NCBI GenBank assembly: GCA_029820295.1
Contig: JALGVA010000035.1
Span: 1-37,316, forward strand
Length of the DNA: 37,316 nt
Reading direction: 5' to 3'
Source: Candidatus Zipacnadia bacterium
GTDB taxonomy: Bacteria; Armatimonadota; Zipacnadia; Zipacnadales; UBA5352
This document shows positions 16,699 through 23,964 of the stretch, piece after piece; the stretch's first letter is position 1; every line of letters begins with the position of its first letter. The notes under the pieces were generated by a model. It was not told the origin of the DNA. It was given only the letters and a program-made list of their open reading frames with translations, and did not search any database. Both the position numbers and the translations under genes were made by a program.

Positions 16699-18690
16699 CT
16701 ACTCCTCGAAGACCACCATCGCATGCCCGCTCATGTGCGGCACCGTGGTGTGGATGTAGCCGTCGCGCACCTCGAAGACGAGCTGCTCGCGCTCGGGCGC
16801 GAGGTAGACGCTCGACGGCTCGCGGCCCTCGGTGCGCAGCGCTACCTGCACGTCGCGCACCTCGATCGGCTCCTCGATCATGTCCACGCGCTCGCCCCGG
16901 CGCTCGGGCACGTACGCCAGCAGGTGCACCATGCGCCGCCCGGGCTGCTCGGTCACGGTCGCCCGGCCGAATGACGGCAGGTTCGGCGCCAGCAGCATCG
17001 GCTCGGGCAGCAGCAGGCCCAGCACGTTCGCCACGAGCCGGCGGATCGGCACCTGGGCGTCGGCGTAGTAGCCGGTGAAGACCGGGTTGGCGATGTGCGC
17101 GACCGGCCCGCGGCGGGTGACCGCCGGGCGGCCGGTGGGCCGGTCCGGCGGCAGGTAGACGAAGCCATGCCTGCCGTCCCAGTGGCGGTTGTAGTAGGGC
17201 GCGATGATTTCTGCGAGCACCTCCGTGCCCTCCTCGGCCTCGACGGCCGCGCCGCGCTGGTAGAAGGTGATGGGCATATCCGGCAGGCCCGCGGCGATCT
17301 CGGGTTCCGGCCGGAAGTAGGCCGGATCATACGGATCATCGCCCGCGTAGCGCAGGCCCCAGTCGTCGAACACAAAGCCCTCGCGGTCGGCATCGAGCCC
17401 CGACCAGCCGGTGGACAGCACCACGCCGCCCGCGTCGAGGTGCGCCCGTACCCGCTCCGCGATCTCGCCCTCCAGCTCGACGAAGTCGGGCAGGATCAGC
17501 ACCGGGTACTTGCTCCAGTCGGCGAAGGTGGTGACGATGTCGAACTGCCACTTCAGCTCGCACAGGATGCGGCAGGCGCCGCGGATGGCATTCCAGAAGC
17601 GCAGGTAGCGCTCCCACTGGGCGGGCGCGCGGTACCTGTAGCCGGGGTAGGGCGTGGGCCAGACGATGGCCGCCTCGGTGATGGCCTGTGCGCCGTCGAG
17701 CCAGGGCTCGAAGCGCTGCAGGCGATCATAGAGACGCTGGTACATCTCGAAGACCGGCCGGTTGATGTCGCCGCGTGGGTGGAAGTGGTCGCCGATGGTG
17801 GTGCGCATGGCGTTGGCCATGCCGTAGAGGCAATCGTATTCCAGACTGGCCTCGGTGCGGATGCCGCCGAAGTCGCCCCAGGACTTGTGGAAGCGTCCGG
17901 TCATGTTCAGCACCGGCTTGCCCAGTGTGCGCAGATGGCGCGCGCCCATGGGCAGCGACTCGTAACCCCAGCCGCCGGTGGGCAGGCACTCGAACTCCAG
18001 GTAGGTGCCGATGTCGTCCTGCGCCTCGTAGTCCAGCCCGTTGCAGTAGATGAGCAAATCGGGGTTGATGGCCTTCGCGGCGTCGGCGAGGCGGCGGGTC
18101 ATCTCGATGTGCTTGTCCCAGTTGAAGGCGTGGAGCTGCTCGGCGTCCTGCCAGTCCAGGCCCTGCTGTTCCATCTTCTCGAGGCACTCGACGCCCACGC
18201 ACGGGGGCGTGTAGATGCAGTCGAAGAAGAAGCCCGCGACCGGATAGCCGGACGCGACCTCGCGAACCATCTCCTCGATCCAGTCGGCGTAGCCGGTGTT
18301 GTAGCACATCGAGCGGAAGAAGTGGCTGAGCCGGTCGGGCTGGTAGACGTAGCCCTCCTGCGTGAGCACGCACCACTCGCGGTTGCGCAGCGCCTGCTCG
18401 TGGCTCAGGCCGATGTTCATGTAGGCGGTCAGCGCGATATCGCGCTTCGCGCAGGCCTCGGCGAGCGCGCCGAACATGTCGTACTCAAGCGATGGGTGGC
18501 GCAGGCCCACGCGGGTGTTGTAGTAGGCCAAGCCGAGGTTGCACTTGGCCGGGAAGACCATGTAATCGACGCCGCAGGACTTGAGGTGGTCGGTCACCGC
18601 GTCGGCGTCGAAGTTCGCGCCCACATCCGGGCACGCGGGCATGGTGTGGAAGTCGAAGAAGATGCACCACTTGGGTTCGTGCCGGGCCAT
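16699..18690 (-). CDS. GHL6-type putative glycoside hydrolase
   Basis: The start is taken at ATG 18690 (MARHEPKWCIFFDFHTMP), with GGGAGAGG just upstream; the frame continues to 18717 with little support. The 663-residue protein has no signal peptide. It opens with a TIM barrel of the GHL6 kind: DYMVFPAKCNLGLAYYNTRV, then YPVAGFFFDCIYTPPC (about 150), then LLIYCNGLDY. A Rossmann-like trimerisation domain starts near 395 (YPVLILPDFVELEGE, then LDAGGVVLSTGW). The C-terminus is beta-rich. It is only distantly similar to the enzyme at 8007-10103, so they probably have different substrates. It lies 38 bases downstream of the URO-D-like gene at 18729, on the same strand, making a clear two-gene operon. 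Activity is not established for this family. Confidence 0.75.
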   Translation of the reverse strand: MARHEPKWCIFFDFHTMPACPDVGANFDADAVTDHLKSCGVDYMVFPAKCNLGLAYYNTRVGLRHPSLEYDMFGALAEACAKRDIALTAYMNIGLSHEQALRNREWCVLTQEGYVYQPDRLSHFFRSMCYNTGYADWIEEMVREVASGYPVAGFFFDCIYTPPCVGVECLEKMEQQGLDWQDAEQLHAFNWDKHIEMTRRLADAAKAINPDLLIYCNGLDYEAQDDIGTYLEFECLPTGGWGYESLPMGARHLRTLGKPVLNMTGRFHKSWGDFGGIRTEASLEYDCLYGMANAMRTTIGDHFHPRGDINRPVFEMYQRLYDRLQRFEPWLDGAQAITEAAIVWPTPYPGYRYRAPAQWERYLRFWNAIRGACRILCELKWQFDIVTTFADWSKYPVLILPDFVELEGEIAERVRAHLDAGGVVLSTGWSGLDADREGFVFDDWGLRYAGDDPYDPAYFRPEPEIAAGLPDMPITFYQRGAAVEAEEGTEVLAEIIAPYYNRHWDGRHGFVYLPPDRPTGRPAVTRRGPVAHIANPVFTGYYADAQVPIRRLVANVLGLLLPEPMLLAPNLPSFGRATVTEQPGRRMVHLLAYVPERRGERVDMIEEPIEVRDVQVALRTEGREPSSVYLAPEREQLVFEVRDGYIHTTVPHMSGHAMVVFEE

Positions 18691-18728
18691 CGCGACCTCT
18701 CCCATCAACGAGCGCAATCAGGGACGAG

Positions 18729-19778
18729 CTACAGCGCCTCGAGCGTCCGCAGGACCGTCGGGACCGAGCGCTGCCAGTCGGGCGGGACCTCCTCGCTGAT
18801 CATCAGGCAGAAGCGGCTCGGGCCGGCCTCGCGGACCACGCGGCGGACCTGCGCGGCCAGCTCCTCGTCGGGCCGCGAATACCACCCCAGGTTCGGATGC
18901 AGCCACAGGAACTTCTCCGGCCACGCCGCGCGCGCCTCGCCGACGCTCATGTCACCCTCGGGGGCCTCGGTGAATGAGTCGATGCCGTCGAAGCCCAGGG
19001 CGGCGATCTCGTCGGCGATGACGCGAAGCTGGCCGTCGTAGTGCACCAGCAGGCGCTTGCCCGCGGCGTCGAGGATGTCGATGATCTGGCGGTACAGGGG
19101 GGCGAGGCGGTGGCGGAACTGGACCGGCCCCAGGGTATCGATCGACAGGTTCTCCCAGAGCTTGATCTGCGTCGCGGGCGTCTCGGCGGCGGCGCGAATC
19201 TCGTTGAGCTTGATTGCGGTCATCACCTCGAGCAGCTCGATCAGTTCGGGGCGCTCCTCGGCGAGGTCCAGCGAGAAGCGCTCGAGGCCCGCCCAGTCGA
19301 TCTGCACCACCATCAGCGGCGTGCGCCCACTGCCCAGGCCCTGGATCTGGCCGACGGTGATGCCCCCATCGCCCAGCTCGGCCTCGGAACGCAGGAAGGC
19401 GCTGTCGTCGGGGAAGACGCGCACGCCCTCCAGCGCGCGCGTCATGATGCGGTAGTCCTCGGGGCGCTTGATGAAGTGCTCCTGGCGCCACTCGCCCAGG
19501 TACCACTCATGCAGCTCGCCGGCGTCGGTGACCAGGCGCACGTCGCGGCGCTCGTGTTCGCCCTGGCGGGAGCTGGTCGCGATCAGCTCGAAGCCCGGGT
19601 GCTCGTGGCGGATCAGGTTCGCGTGGTTGATCTGCCCCAGACCAAGCGCGAAGAGCGAGTCCCAGTCGATGGGGCGGTTCTGGACGAACCAGTCGTAGAC
19701 AGCGTAGATCGGCCACTCGACAGCTTCGCCGGCGAGGGCGGCCTCAAAGCGCCGGCGGATTGTGGGTGAGCCGGCCAT
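18729..19778 (-). CDS. Divergent URO-D superfamily protein with HxD in place of HxC
   Basis: The frame gives 349 residues from ATG 19778 (MAGSPTIRRRFEAALAGEAV), with GAGG about 10 bases upstream. An in-frame ATG at 19820 has a closer GAGGTGG and cannot be excluded. The N-terminal RRRFEAALAGEAVEWPIYAVYDW and the order of secondary structure match the uroporphyrinogen-decarboxylase superfamily. The metal motif reads LVHYDGQLR: His246-Tyr-Asp248 instead of the HxC seen in the paralogue at 13941-14996. The chemistry may therefore differ, with a different metal or no metal. It is the first gene of an operon with the GHL6-type enzyme, which ties this protein to carbohydrate processing. Confidence 0.75.
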   Translation of the reverse strand: MAGSPTIRRRFEAALAGEAVEWPIYAVYDWFVQNRPIDWDSLFALGLGQINHANLIRHEHPGFELIATSSRQGEHERRDVRLVTDAGELHEWYLGEWRQEHFIKRPEDYRIMTRALEGVRVFPDDSAFLRSEAELGDGGITVGQIQGLGSGRTPLMVVQIDWAGLERFSLDLAEERPELIELLEVMTAIKLNEIRAAAETPATQIKLWENLSIDTLGPVQFRHRLAPLYRQIIDILDAAGKRLLVHYDGQLRVIADEIAALGFDGIDSFTEAPEGDMSVGEARAAWPEKFLWLHPNLGWYSRPDEELAAQVRRVVREAGPSRFCLMISEEVPPDWQRSVPTVLRTLEAL

Positions 19779-19862
19779 CGGTCGGGCGCCTCGTGTGCGC
19801 GATGGGTGCAGAGGCGACATTTCCACCTCGCGCGTGCCGCGCCCTCCGCGTGCGACGGGATG

Positions 19863-20405
19863 GAGGAGGGCGCTTTCCTGGAAGAGAGCGCCCTCCCCCG
19901 ACCGCTGCGCGGTCTCCCCTTCCCCCAGAGAACCTATGCATTGCCCACATCTGGGCGACACGGCGACGATCCGTATACGCCGTTGCTGTGGGCCGTACGG
20001 AGGGGCTGCTCCGAGGGGCGGCTGCGCAGCAGCCGCAACGAGGAGTGCGAGGGGCAGAGCGGAGCGACGCCCCTCGCAGCTTCCATGCCAGCCCGGTCGT
20101 TCCTCGTCCCGCGCAAGGTCCGAACGGCGGGCCGGGATGGAACCTGACGCCTGCGCAGCGCAGCCGCGCAGGCGTCACTGCTCGCGCCTGCGACGCTCGC
20201 AGCGGCCCCTCCGAACGAGTCGCGCCAACGGCATCGGCGTGCGCGCGCACCCTCGGCGAGAACCACGCCCGCGCCGAGATGTGGGCAATGCATAGCCCAG
20301 AGAACCTGAGGCTGCGCGCGGCGGCTTCAGCGATCGGCGGACGCGTATTCGCGCACGAAACGCCTCGCGCGAAACCGCGGCGCCGGGGCGCGCCCGCGGC
20401 GCACT
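19863..20405 (+). repeat. Family B hairpin repeat, copy 2, split by an insertion
   Basis: The left part has the imperfect hairpin GAGGGCGCT...AGCGCCCTC, followed by the small GACCGC/GCGGTC hairpin (19900-19914), matching copy 3. The sequence then reaches CCCAGAGAACCT and stops. It resumes after 20295 with CCCAGAGAACCTGAGGCTGCGCGCGG and continues to about 20405, aligning with copy 1 at 12261-12364. The 360 bases between are a separate element. Confidence 0.7.
19936..20295. mobile_element. MITE-like element with 19-bp inverted ends and 12-bp direct repeats
   Basis: CTATGCATTGCCCACATCT at 19934-19952 is matched exactly in reverse complement at 20277-20295. Outside these ends, CCCAGAGAACCT occurs at 19924-19935 and again at 20296-20307, as expected for a target duplication. 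Its exact length is ambiguous because the last two bases overlap the inverted repeat. Uninterrupted relatives of the target exist at 12255-12280 and 36464-36482. I see no transposase gene inside, so the element would need one supplied elsewhere. The interior contains further short inverted repeats such as GGGGCGGCTGCGCAGCAGCCGC. Confidence 0.75.
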
Positions 20406-20593
20406 CCCTGCGCTCCCGGTTTCGCGCGCTACCGGCCGAACGGCATGGGCCTCGGCGACCGGCGACGGGCAGCGGCAGACGACAGCGCTGGCGCATCCAG
20501 CGCTGCGCCCTCCGAACGACAACGGCAACGGCCCAACGGTTCACGGCAACGACACAGGCCGGCGCGGGGGCCGGCCTCTCCAACGCCAACGGT

Positions 20594-20648
20594 ATCGCCC
20601 TCAGGGCGATCCCCCGGCGAGGGCGCCGGGGGCACAACGACAACGGCC
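20594..20648 (+). repeat. Family A hairpin repeat, copy 2
   Basis: The first hairpin is ATCGCCC, TCA loop, GGGCGAT (20594-20610). The second stem pairs CCCCCGGC (20611-20618) with GCCGGGGG (20625-20632). The tail CACAACGACAACGGCC ends at 20648. The order is the same as in copies 1 and 3, with compensating changes in the first stem. It lies about 90 bases before the gene at 20736. Confidence 0.7.
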
Positions 20649-20735
20649 GATGGCGACGGCGGGGGAGGTCCCCCAGCCTGTCGGCGGCGAACTGGTGCGG
20701 GCCGAGATGGCGAGACGGCAGGGAGGCGGCGGCGC

Positions 20736-21518
20736 ATGAAGCTCACGGACGTCGGCTGGGTGTGGGAGGGCCAGGGGCTGGATCCGGGCGTGGACCCCTC
20801 GATCCTCGGAGTGGGCGACGGCTGCCGGTTCTTCGGCCTCACGCGCGCGAACTACATGTTCCACCCCAACACCGAGTTCGCCATGCAGCACATGGCGTGG
20901 CTCGACGAGGTGACCTGCGACATCGCCAAGTGGGGTTACGTAGACACCGATCGCGGCGGCACCGACCACCTGGTGGACGCCCGGCCCGAGCGCGTGCGCG
21001 CCGAGGCGGCGCTGGTCAGCGAACTGTCCACGCGCTACCCCAATATCACCGGGGCCTTCCACGATGACATGCTGGGGCTGGTGCGCCGCGAGGGCATGAC
21101 CCCCGAGCAGTATGCCGATGTCTACGCGGCGGTCAGGAGCGCCAACCCGGCGCTCAAGCTGTGGGTCGTCGTCTACACGCACGAGCTGGATGCCGACGAG
21201 TGGGACGAGTTCGCGCCCTTCATGGACATCGTCAACCTGTGGATCTGGCGCTCGGAGGAGCTGGTCGATCAGGACGCGCAGATCGTACGCTGCCGCGAGC
21301 GCTTCCCGGACAAGCCGCTGGTGATGGGCTGCTACCTGCGCGATTACACGCTGCGCGCGCCGGTGCCGATGCCCATGCTGCGCGTGCAGTGGGAGTCGGT
21401 GCTGCGCAACCTGGAGTCAGGCGCGCTCGACGGCTACTCGATCCTGTCGGCGAACCTGATCGACGGCCACCTCGAGCAGGCAACATACATCCGCGACCTG
21501 ATCGCGGCGAATGCCTGA
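20736..21518 (+). CDS. Putative TIM-barrel protein of unknown function
   Basis: The ATG at 20736 (MKLTDVGWVWEGQGLDPG) follows GGGAGG at 9 bases; the longer frame upstream crosses repeats and is not used. The 260-residue cytoplasmic product has no recognised family. Segments such as CDIAKWGYVDTD, then ITGAFHDDMLGL (about 105-116), then LKLWVVVYTHEL, then FMDIVNLWIWRSEEL and KPLVMGCYLRDYT look like successive strands of a TIM barrel. The HDD cluster and later acidic residues could be a catalytic or metal site. The sequence recalls glycoside-hydrolase-like barrels, but a sugar isomerase or epimerase cannot be excluded. It is convergent with the sulfatase at 21528, with 9 bases between stops. Confidence 0.7.
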   Translation: MKLTDVGWVWEGQGLDPGVDPSILGVGDGCRFFGLTRANYMFHPNTEFAMQHMAWLDEVTCDIAKWGYVDTDRGGTDHLVDARPERVRAEAALVSELSTRYPNITGAFHDDMLGLVRREGMTPEQYADVYAAVRSANPALKLWVVVYTHELDADEWDEFAPFMDIVNLWIWRSEELVDQDAQIVRCRERFPDKPLVMGCYLRDYTLRAPVPMPMLRVQWESVLRNLESGALDGYSILSANLIDGHLEQATYIRDLIAANA

Positions 21519-21527
21519 GCCCGCGCC

Positions 21528-23021
21528 TCAGTCCAGGAACGACTCGAACTCCGACCACCGCCGGCACTTCTTGTGGATCAGCCGCGCGGGCGTGAGCGCG
21601 TCGTCGCGGTCGAGCTGCCGGTCGAGGTCCATGTCCGACTTGCGCGAGTAGCGGTTCACCTGGTCAAAGAGCAGCTCCGTCAGCTCCAGGCGCGTCGCCA
21701 TCTGCGCCGGGTCCTCGTAGAGGTTGTGCATCTCGTAGGGGTCGCTCTCGTGGTCGTACATCTCCCCGCCGAGGTCGTGTGAGTAGTAGACCAGCCGGTG
21801 CGTGCGCGTGCGGATGGCGTTCACGCGACGCTGCGGCGGCGGGAAGTCCCACTCGCAGATAGCGAACTGCTTCCCCTCGCGCTCCCCGGCGATCTCGGGC
21901 AGGATGCTGCGCCCGTCCATGCCCTCGGGCGCGGGCACGTCGGCCAGTTCGCACAGCGTGGGGAAGATGTCCACGCTCTCGATGATGCCATCGCGGCTCT
22001 CGCCCTCGGGGCCGCCGGGATAGCTGATCAGGAACGGAACGCGGTGGATCGACTCGTAGATGCCGCAGTTCTTGTCGTAGGTCCCATGGTCGCCGGCGAA
22101 CTCGCCGTGGTCGGCGGTGTAGATCACGATAGTGTTGTCGAGGTCCCCGGCCTCGCGCAGGTGGTCGAGCACCCGCCCGATTTCCATGTCGATGACCGTG
22201 ATCAGCGCGAAGTGCGCGGCCAGCGCGCGCTTGAGGTCATCGGGGGTCTCGAAGGCGCCCATGCGGTTGCGGATCATGCGCATGATGAACTCCGGCCGGC
22301 CCGCCCAGTGGTTCTCCCACCAGTCCACCATGTCCGGCCCCAGCTCGATCTGCGCGGGGTCGTAGAGGTCGGCGTGCTCGGCGGCGGGCGCCCAGTGCGG
22401 GTGCGGGCGCTCGAAGCTCATGTGCAGCAGGAAGGGCCGGCGCCGGTCGCGATTGCGCAGGAACTCGACGCTCTCGCGACCGGTCCAGGCCTCGTTGGTG
22501 TGCTCATAGGGCAGGTCGGCGACGCCGTGGCGGTTGACGACGGTGGGATGGTCGCGCGGCAGCGTGCCATCTTCGTACCTGTCGGCGAGGCCGTGGTCGA
22601 TGAGGTACCGGAAGTAGTGGTGCCTGCGCGGATCGCGGCGGTCGGCGTCGCACAGGTCGCAGTAGCGGATGTGCTCGTAGGCCTCCTCATCCCAGTGCCG
22701 GATCATATGCCCCTTGCCGATCATGGCGGTCTGGTAGCCGTGGCGGCGGAAGGTGGCCCCGAGGGTGTCGGAGTTGCGGTCATCCAGCTCGAAGATGTTG
22801 TTGCCCACAATGCGGTGGGTGTGGGGATACTGGCCCGAGACGATGGAGATGCGCGAGGGCGCGCAGATGGGGTTGTTGCAATAGGCGCGGTCGAAGCGCA
22901 CCCCGCATCGCGCTATGCCGTCGAGGGTGGGCGTGCGCACGTTGGGATGGCCGGCACAGCCCATGCTGCCGGCGTTGTGCTGGTCGCTCATGATGAAGAG
23001 GACGTTGGGCCGCTGAGCCAT
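21528..23021 (-). CDS. Type I sulfatase, apparently cytoplasmic
   Basis: The 497-residue product starts at 23021 with MAQRPNVLFIMSDQHNAGSM. Asp13-Gln14 and the signature CAPSRISIVSG with Cys53 as the formylglycine precursor identify a sulfatase. Other family blocks are MIGKGHMIRHW, HMSFERPHPHWAP and YTADHGEFAGDHG, the last holding metal ligands. The SDQH start and long insert are more like choline- or heparan-type sulfatases than the arylsulfatase-like enzyme at 15169, so the two probably remove sulfate from different positions or sugars. There is no signal peptide. It is divergent from the sugar-isomerase-like gene at 23187 over 165 bases. The window holds no maturation enzyme. Confidence 0.92.
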   Translation of the reverse strand: MAQRPNVLFIMSDQHNAGSMGCAGHPNVRTPTLDGIARCGVRFDRAYCNNPICAPSRISIVSGQYPHTHRIVGNNIFELDDRNSDTLGATFRRHGYQTAMIGKGHMIRHWDEEAYEHIRYCDLCDADRRDPRRHHYFRYLIDHGLADRYEDGTLPRDHPTVVNRHGVADLPYEHTNEAWTGRESVEFLRNRDRRRPFLLHMSFERPHPHWAPAAEHADLYDPAQIELGPDMVDWWENHWAGRPEFIMRMIRNRMGAFETPDDLKRALAAHFALITVIDMEIGRVLDHLREAGDLDNTIVIYTADHGEFAGDHGTYDKNCGIYESIHRVPFLISYPGGPEGESRDGIIESVDIFPTLCELADVPAPEGMDGRSILPEIAGEREGKQFAICEWDFPPPQRRVNAIRTRTHRLVYYSHDLGGEMYDHESDPYEMHNLYEDPAQMATRLELTELLFDQVNRYSRKSDMDLDRQLDRDDALTPARLIHKKCRRWSEFESFLD

Positions 23022-23186
23022 GAGGGGAGGGCCTCCCGGAGGTCACCTGGTCTGCGTGCGGCGAGCTCTTCCGCGCGTGGCGCGCTATACCTGCGCGGGG
23101 CGTCGTGCAGGTCATGGGACGCGGTCGGCGAAGGGACGGTGCCGACGGTGCCGACCACAGACGCCCGATGGGAGAGGCGAGCCATC

Positions 23187-23945
23187 ATGTCCCACAAGTT
23201 CTCGTGTCGCGAACCGGTGTACCTGAGCTGGGAGAACGCCGTGAAGCTGCTGCCCGACGCCGGCATCCACGGCCTGGAGGTGAGCGTGCGCCCGCTCGAC
23301 GAGCTGCAGGCCATCGCCGCCGCGGCCGCGGACAACGGCGTCGCGCTCATGACCATGGCGGGCGGCGTGAAGCTCGATGACGACGAGTCGATCGCCGCGT
23401 ACATCACACAGATCGACGCCTGCGCACAGGTGGGCATCCCGATCTTCTTCACCAGTGCCTCCGGCGGCGAGCAGGAACGCGAGCGCTCCATGAGCCGGCT
23501 GCGCGAGCTGGCGGAGGAGGCGGCGGCGAAGGGCGTGGTCATCTCCCTCGAGACCCATCCGCCGTTCTGCCAGAACGCCGACGGCATGCTCGCGACCATG
23601 AACGAGGTCGGCCACCCGCATCTGGGCGTGAACCTCGACACCGCGAACATCTTCTACTACAACGAGGGCCTGGACAGCGCGGATGAGCTGGAGCGCGTCA
23701 TCGACCACGTGGTGAGCCTGCACCTCAAGGACACCGATGGCGGCTTCAAGTCGCCGCAGTTCCCGGTGCTGGGTGGGGGTGTGGTGCGCTTCGAGCGCAT
23801 CTTCGAGATCCTCGACGCCGCCGGCTTCGACGGCCCGATGGCGCTGGAGCTGGAAGGGCCGGTGATGTCGGGCAAGGACGTGGATGCGCGCCACGAGGAC
23901 GTGAAGGCGTGCATGGCCTACCTGGCCTCCATCGGCGTGGCCTGA
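23187..23945 (+). CDS. Sugar phosphate isomerase/epimerase-like TIM barrel
   Basis: The ATG at 23187 follows GGGAGAGG; the longer frame that begins at 21798 is the antisense of the sulfatase and is rejected. The 252-residue product belongs to the xylose-isomerase-like (AP endonuclease 2) TIM-barrel superfamily. The four metal ligands can be placed: Glu122 (SLETHPP), Asp151 (NLDTANIF), His179 (LHLKDTDGG) and Glu221 or Glu223 (LELEG). Such proteins isomerise or epimerise sugars, keto-sugars or inositols, often downstream of unusual glycan breakdown. Here it would act on a monosaccharide released by neighbouring enzymes. It is convergent with the GH20-like gene at 19 bases. Confidence 0.85.
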   Translation: MSHKFSCREPVYLSWENAVKLLPDAGIHGLEVSVRPLDELQAIAAAAADNGVALMTMAGGVKLDDDESIAAYITQIDACAQVGIPIFFTSASGGEQERERSMSRLRELAEEAAAKGVVISLETHPPFCQNADGMLATMNEVGHPHLGVNLDTANIFYYNEGLDSADELERVIDHVVSLHLKDTDGGFKSPQFPVLGGGVVRFERIFEILDAAGFDGPMALELEGPVMSGKDVDARHEDVKACMAYLASIGVA

Positions 23946-23964
23946 CGCTCAGACGGACGCTCTC

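Larger units (their letters stand above)
19779..20735. other. 957-base divergent intergenic region packed with repeats
   Basis: This is by far the longest non-coding stretch in the window and sits between two divergent genes. In order it contains the 5' leader of the URO-D-like gene, repeat B2 interrupted by a 360-bp inverted-repeat element, GC-rich sequence without a convincing frame (20410-20515), a short GGCAAC-type run, an 8-bp-stem hairpin (AGGCCGGC at 20556-20563, GCCGGCCT at 20570-20577), repeat A2 and the leader of the gene at 20736. Open frames crossing it have no start signals or recognisable protein features. Confidence 0.7.

Noticed and set aside
21798-23186. N-terminal extension of the sugar-isomerase-like frame
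   Set aside because: This stretch is antisense to the sulfatase at 21528-23021. The ATG at 23187 has a good ribosome site and begins the conserved fold.
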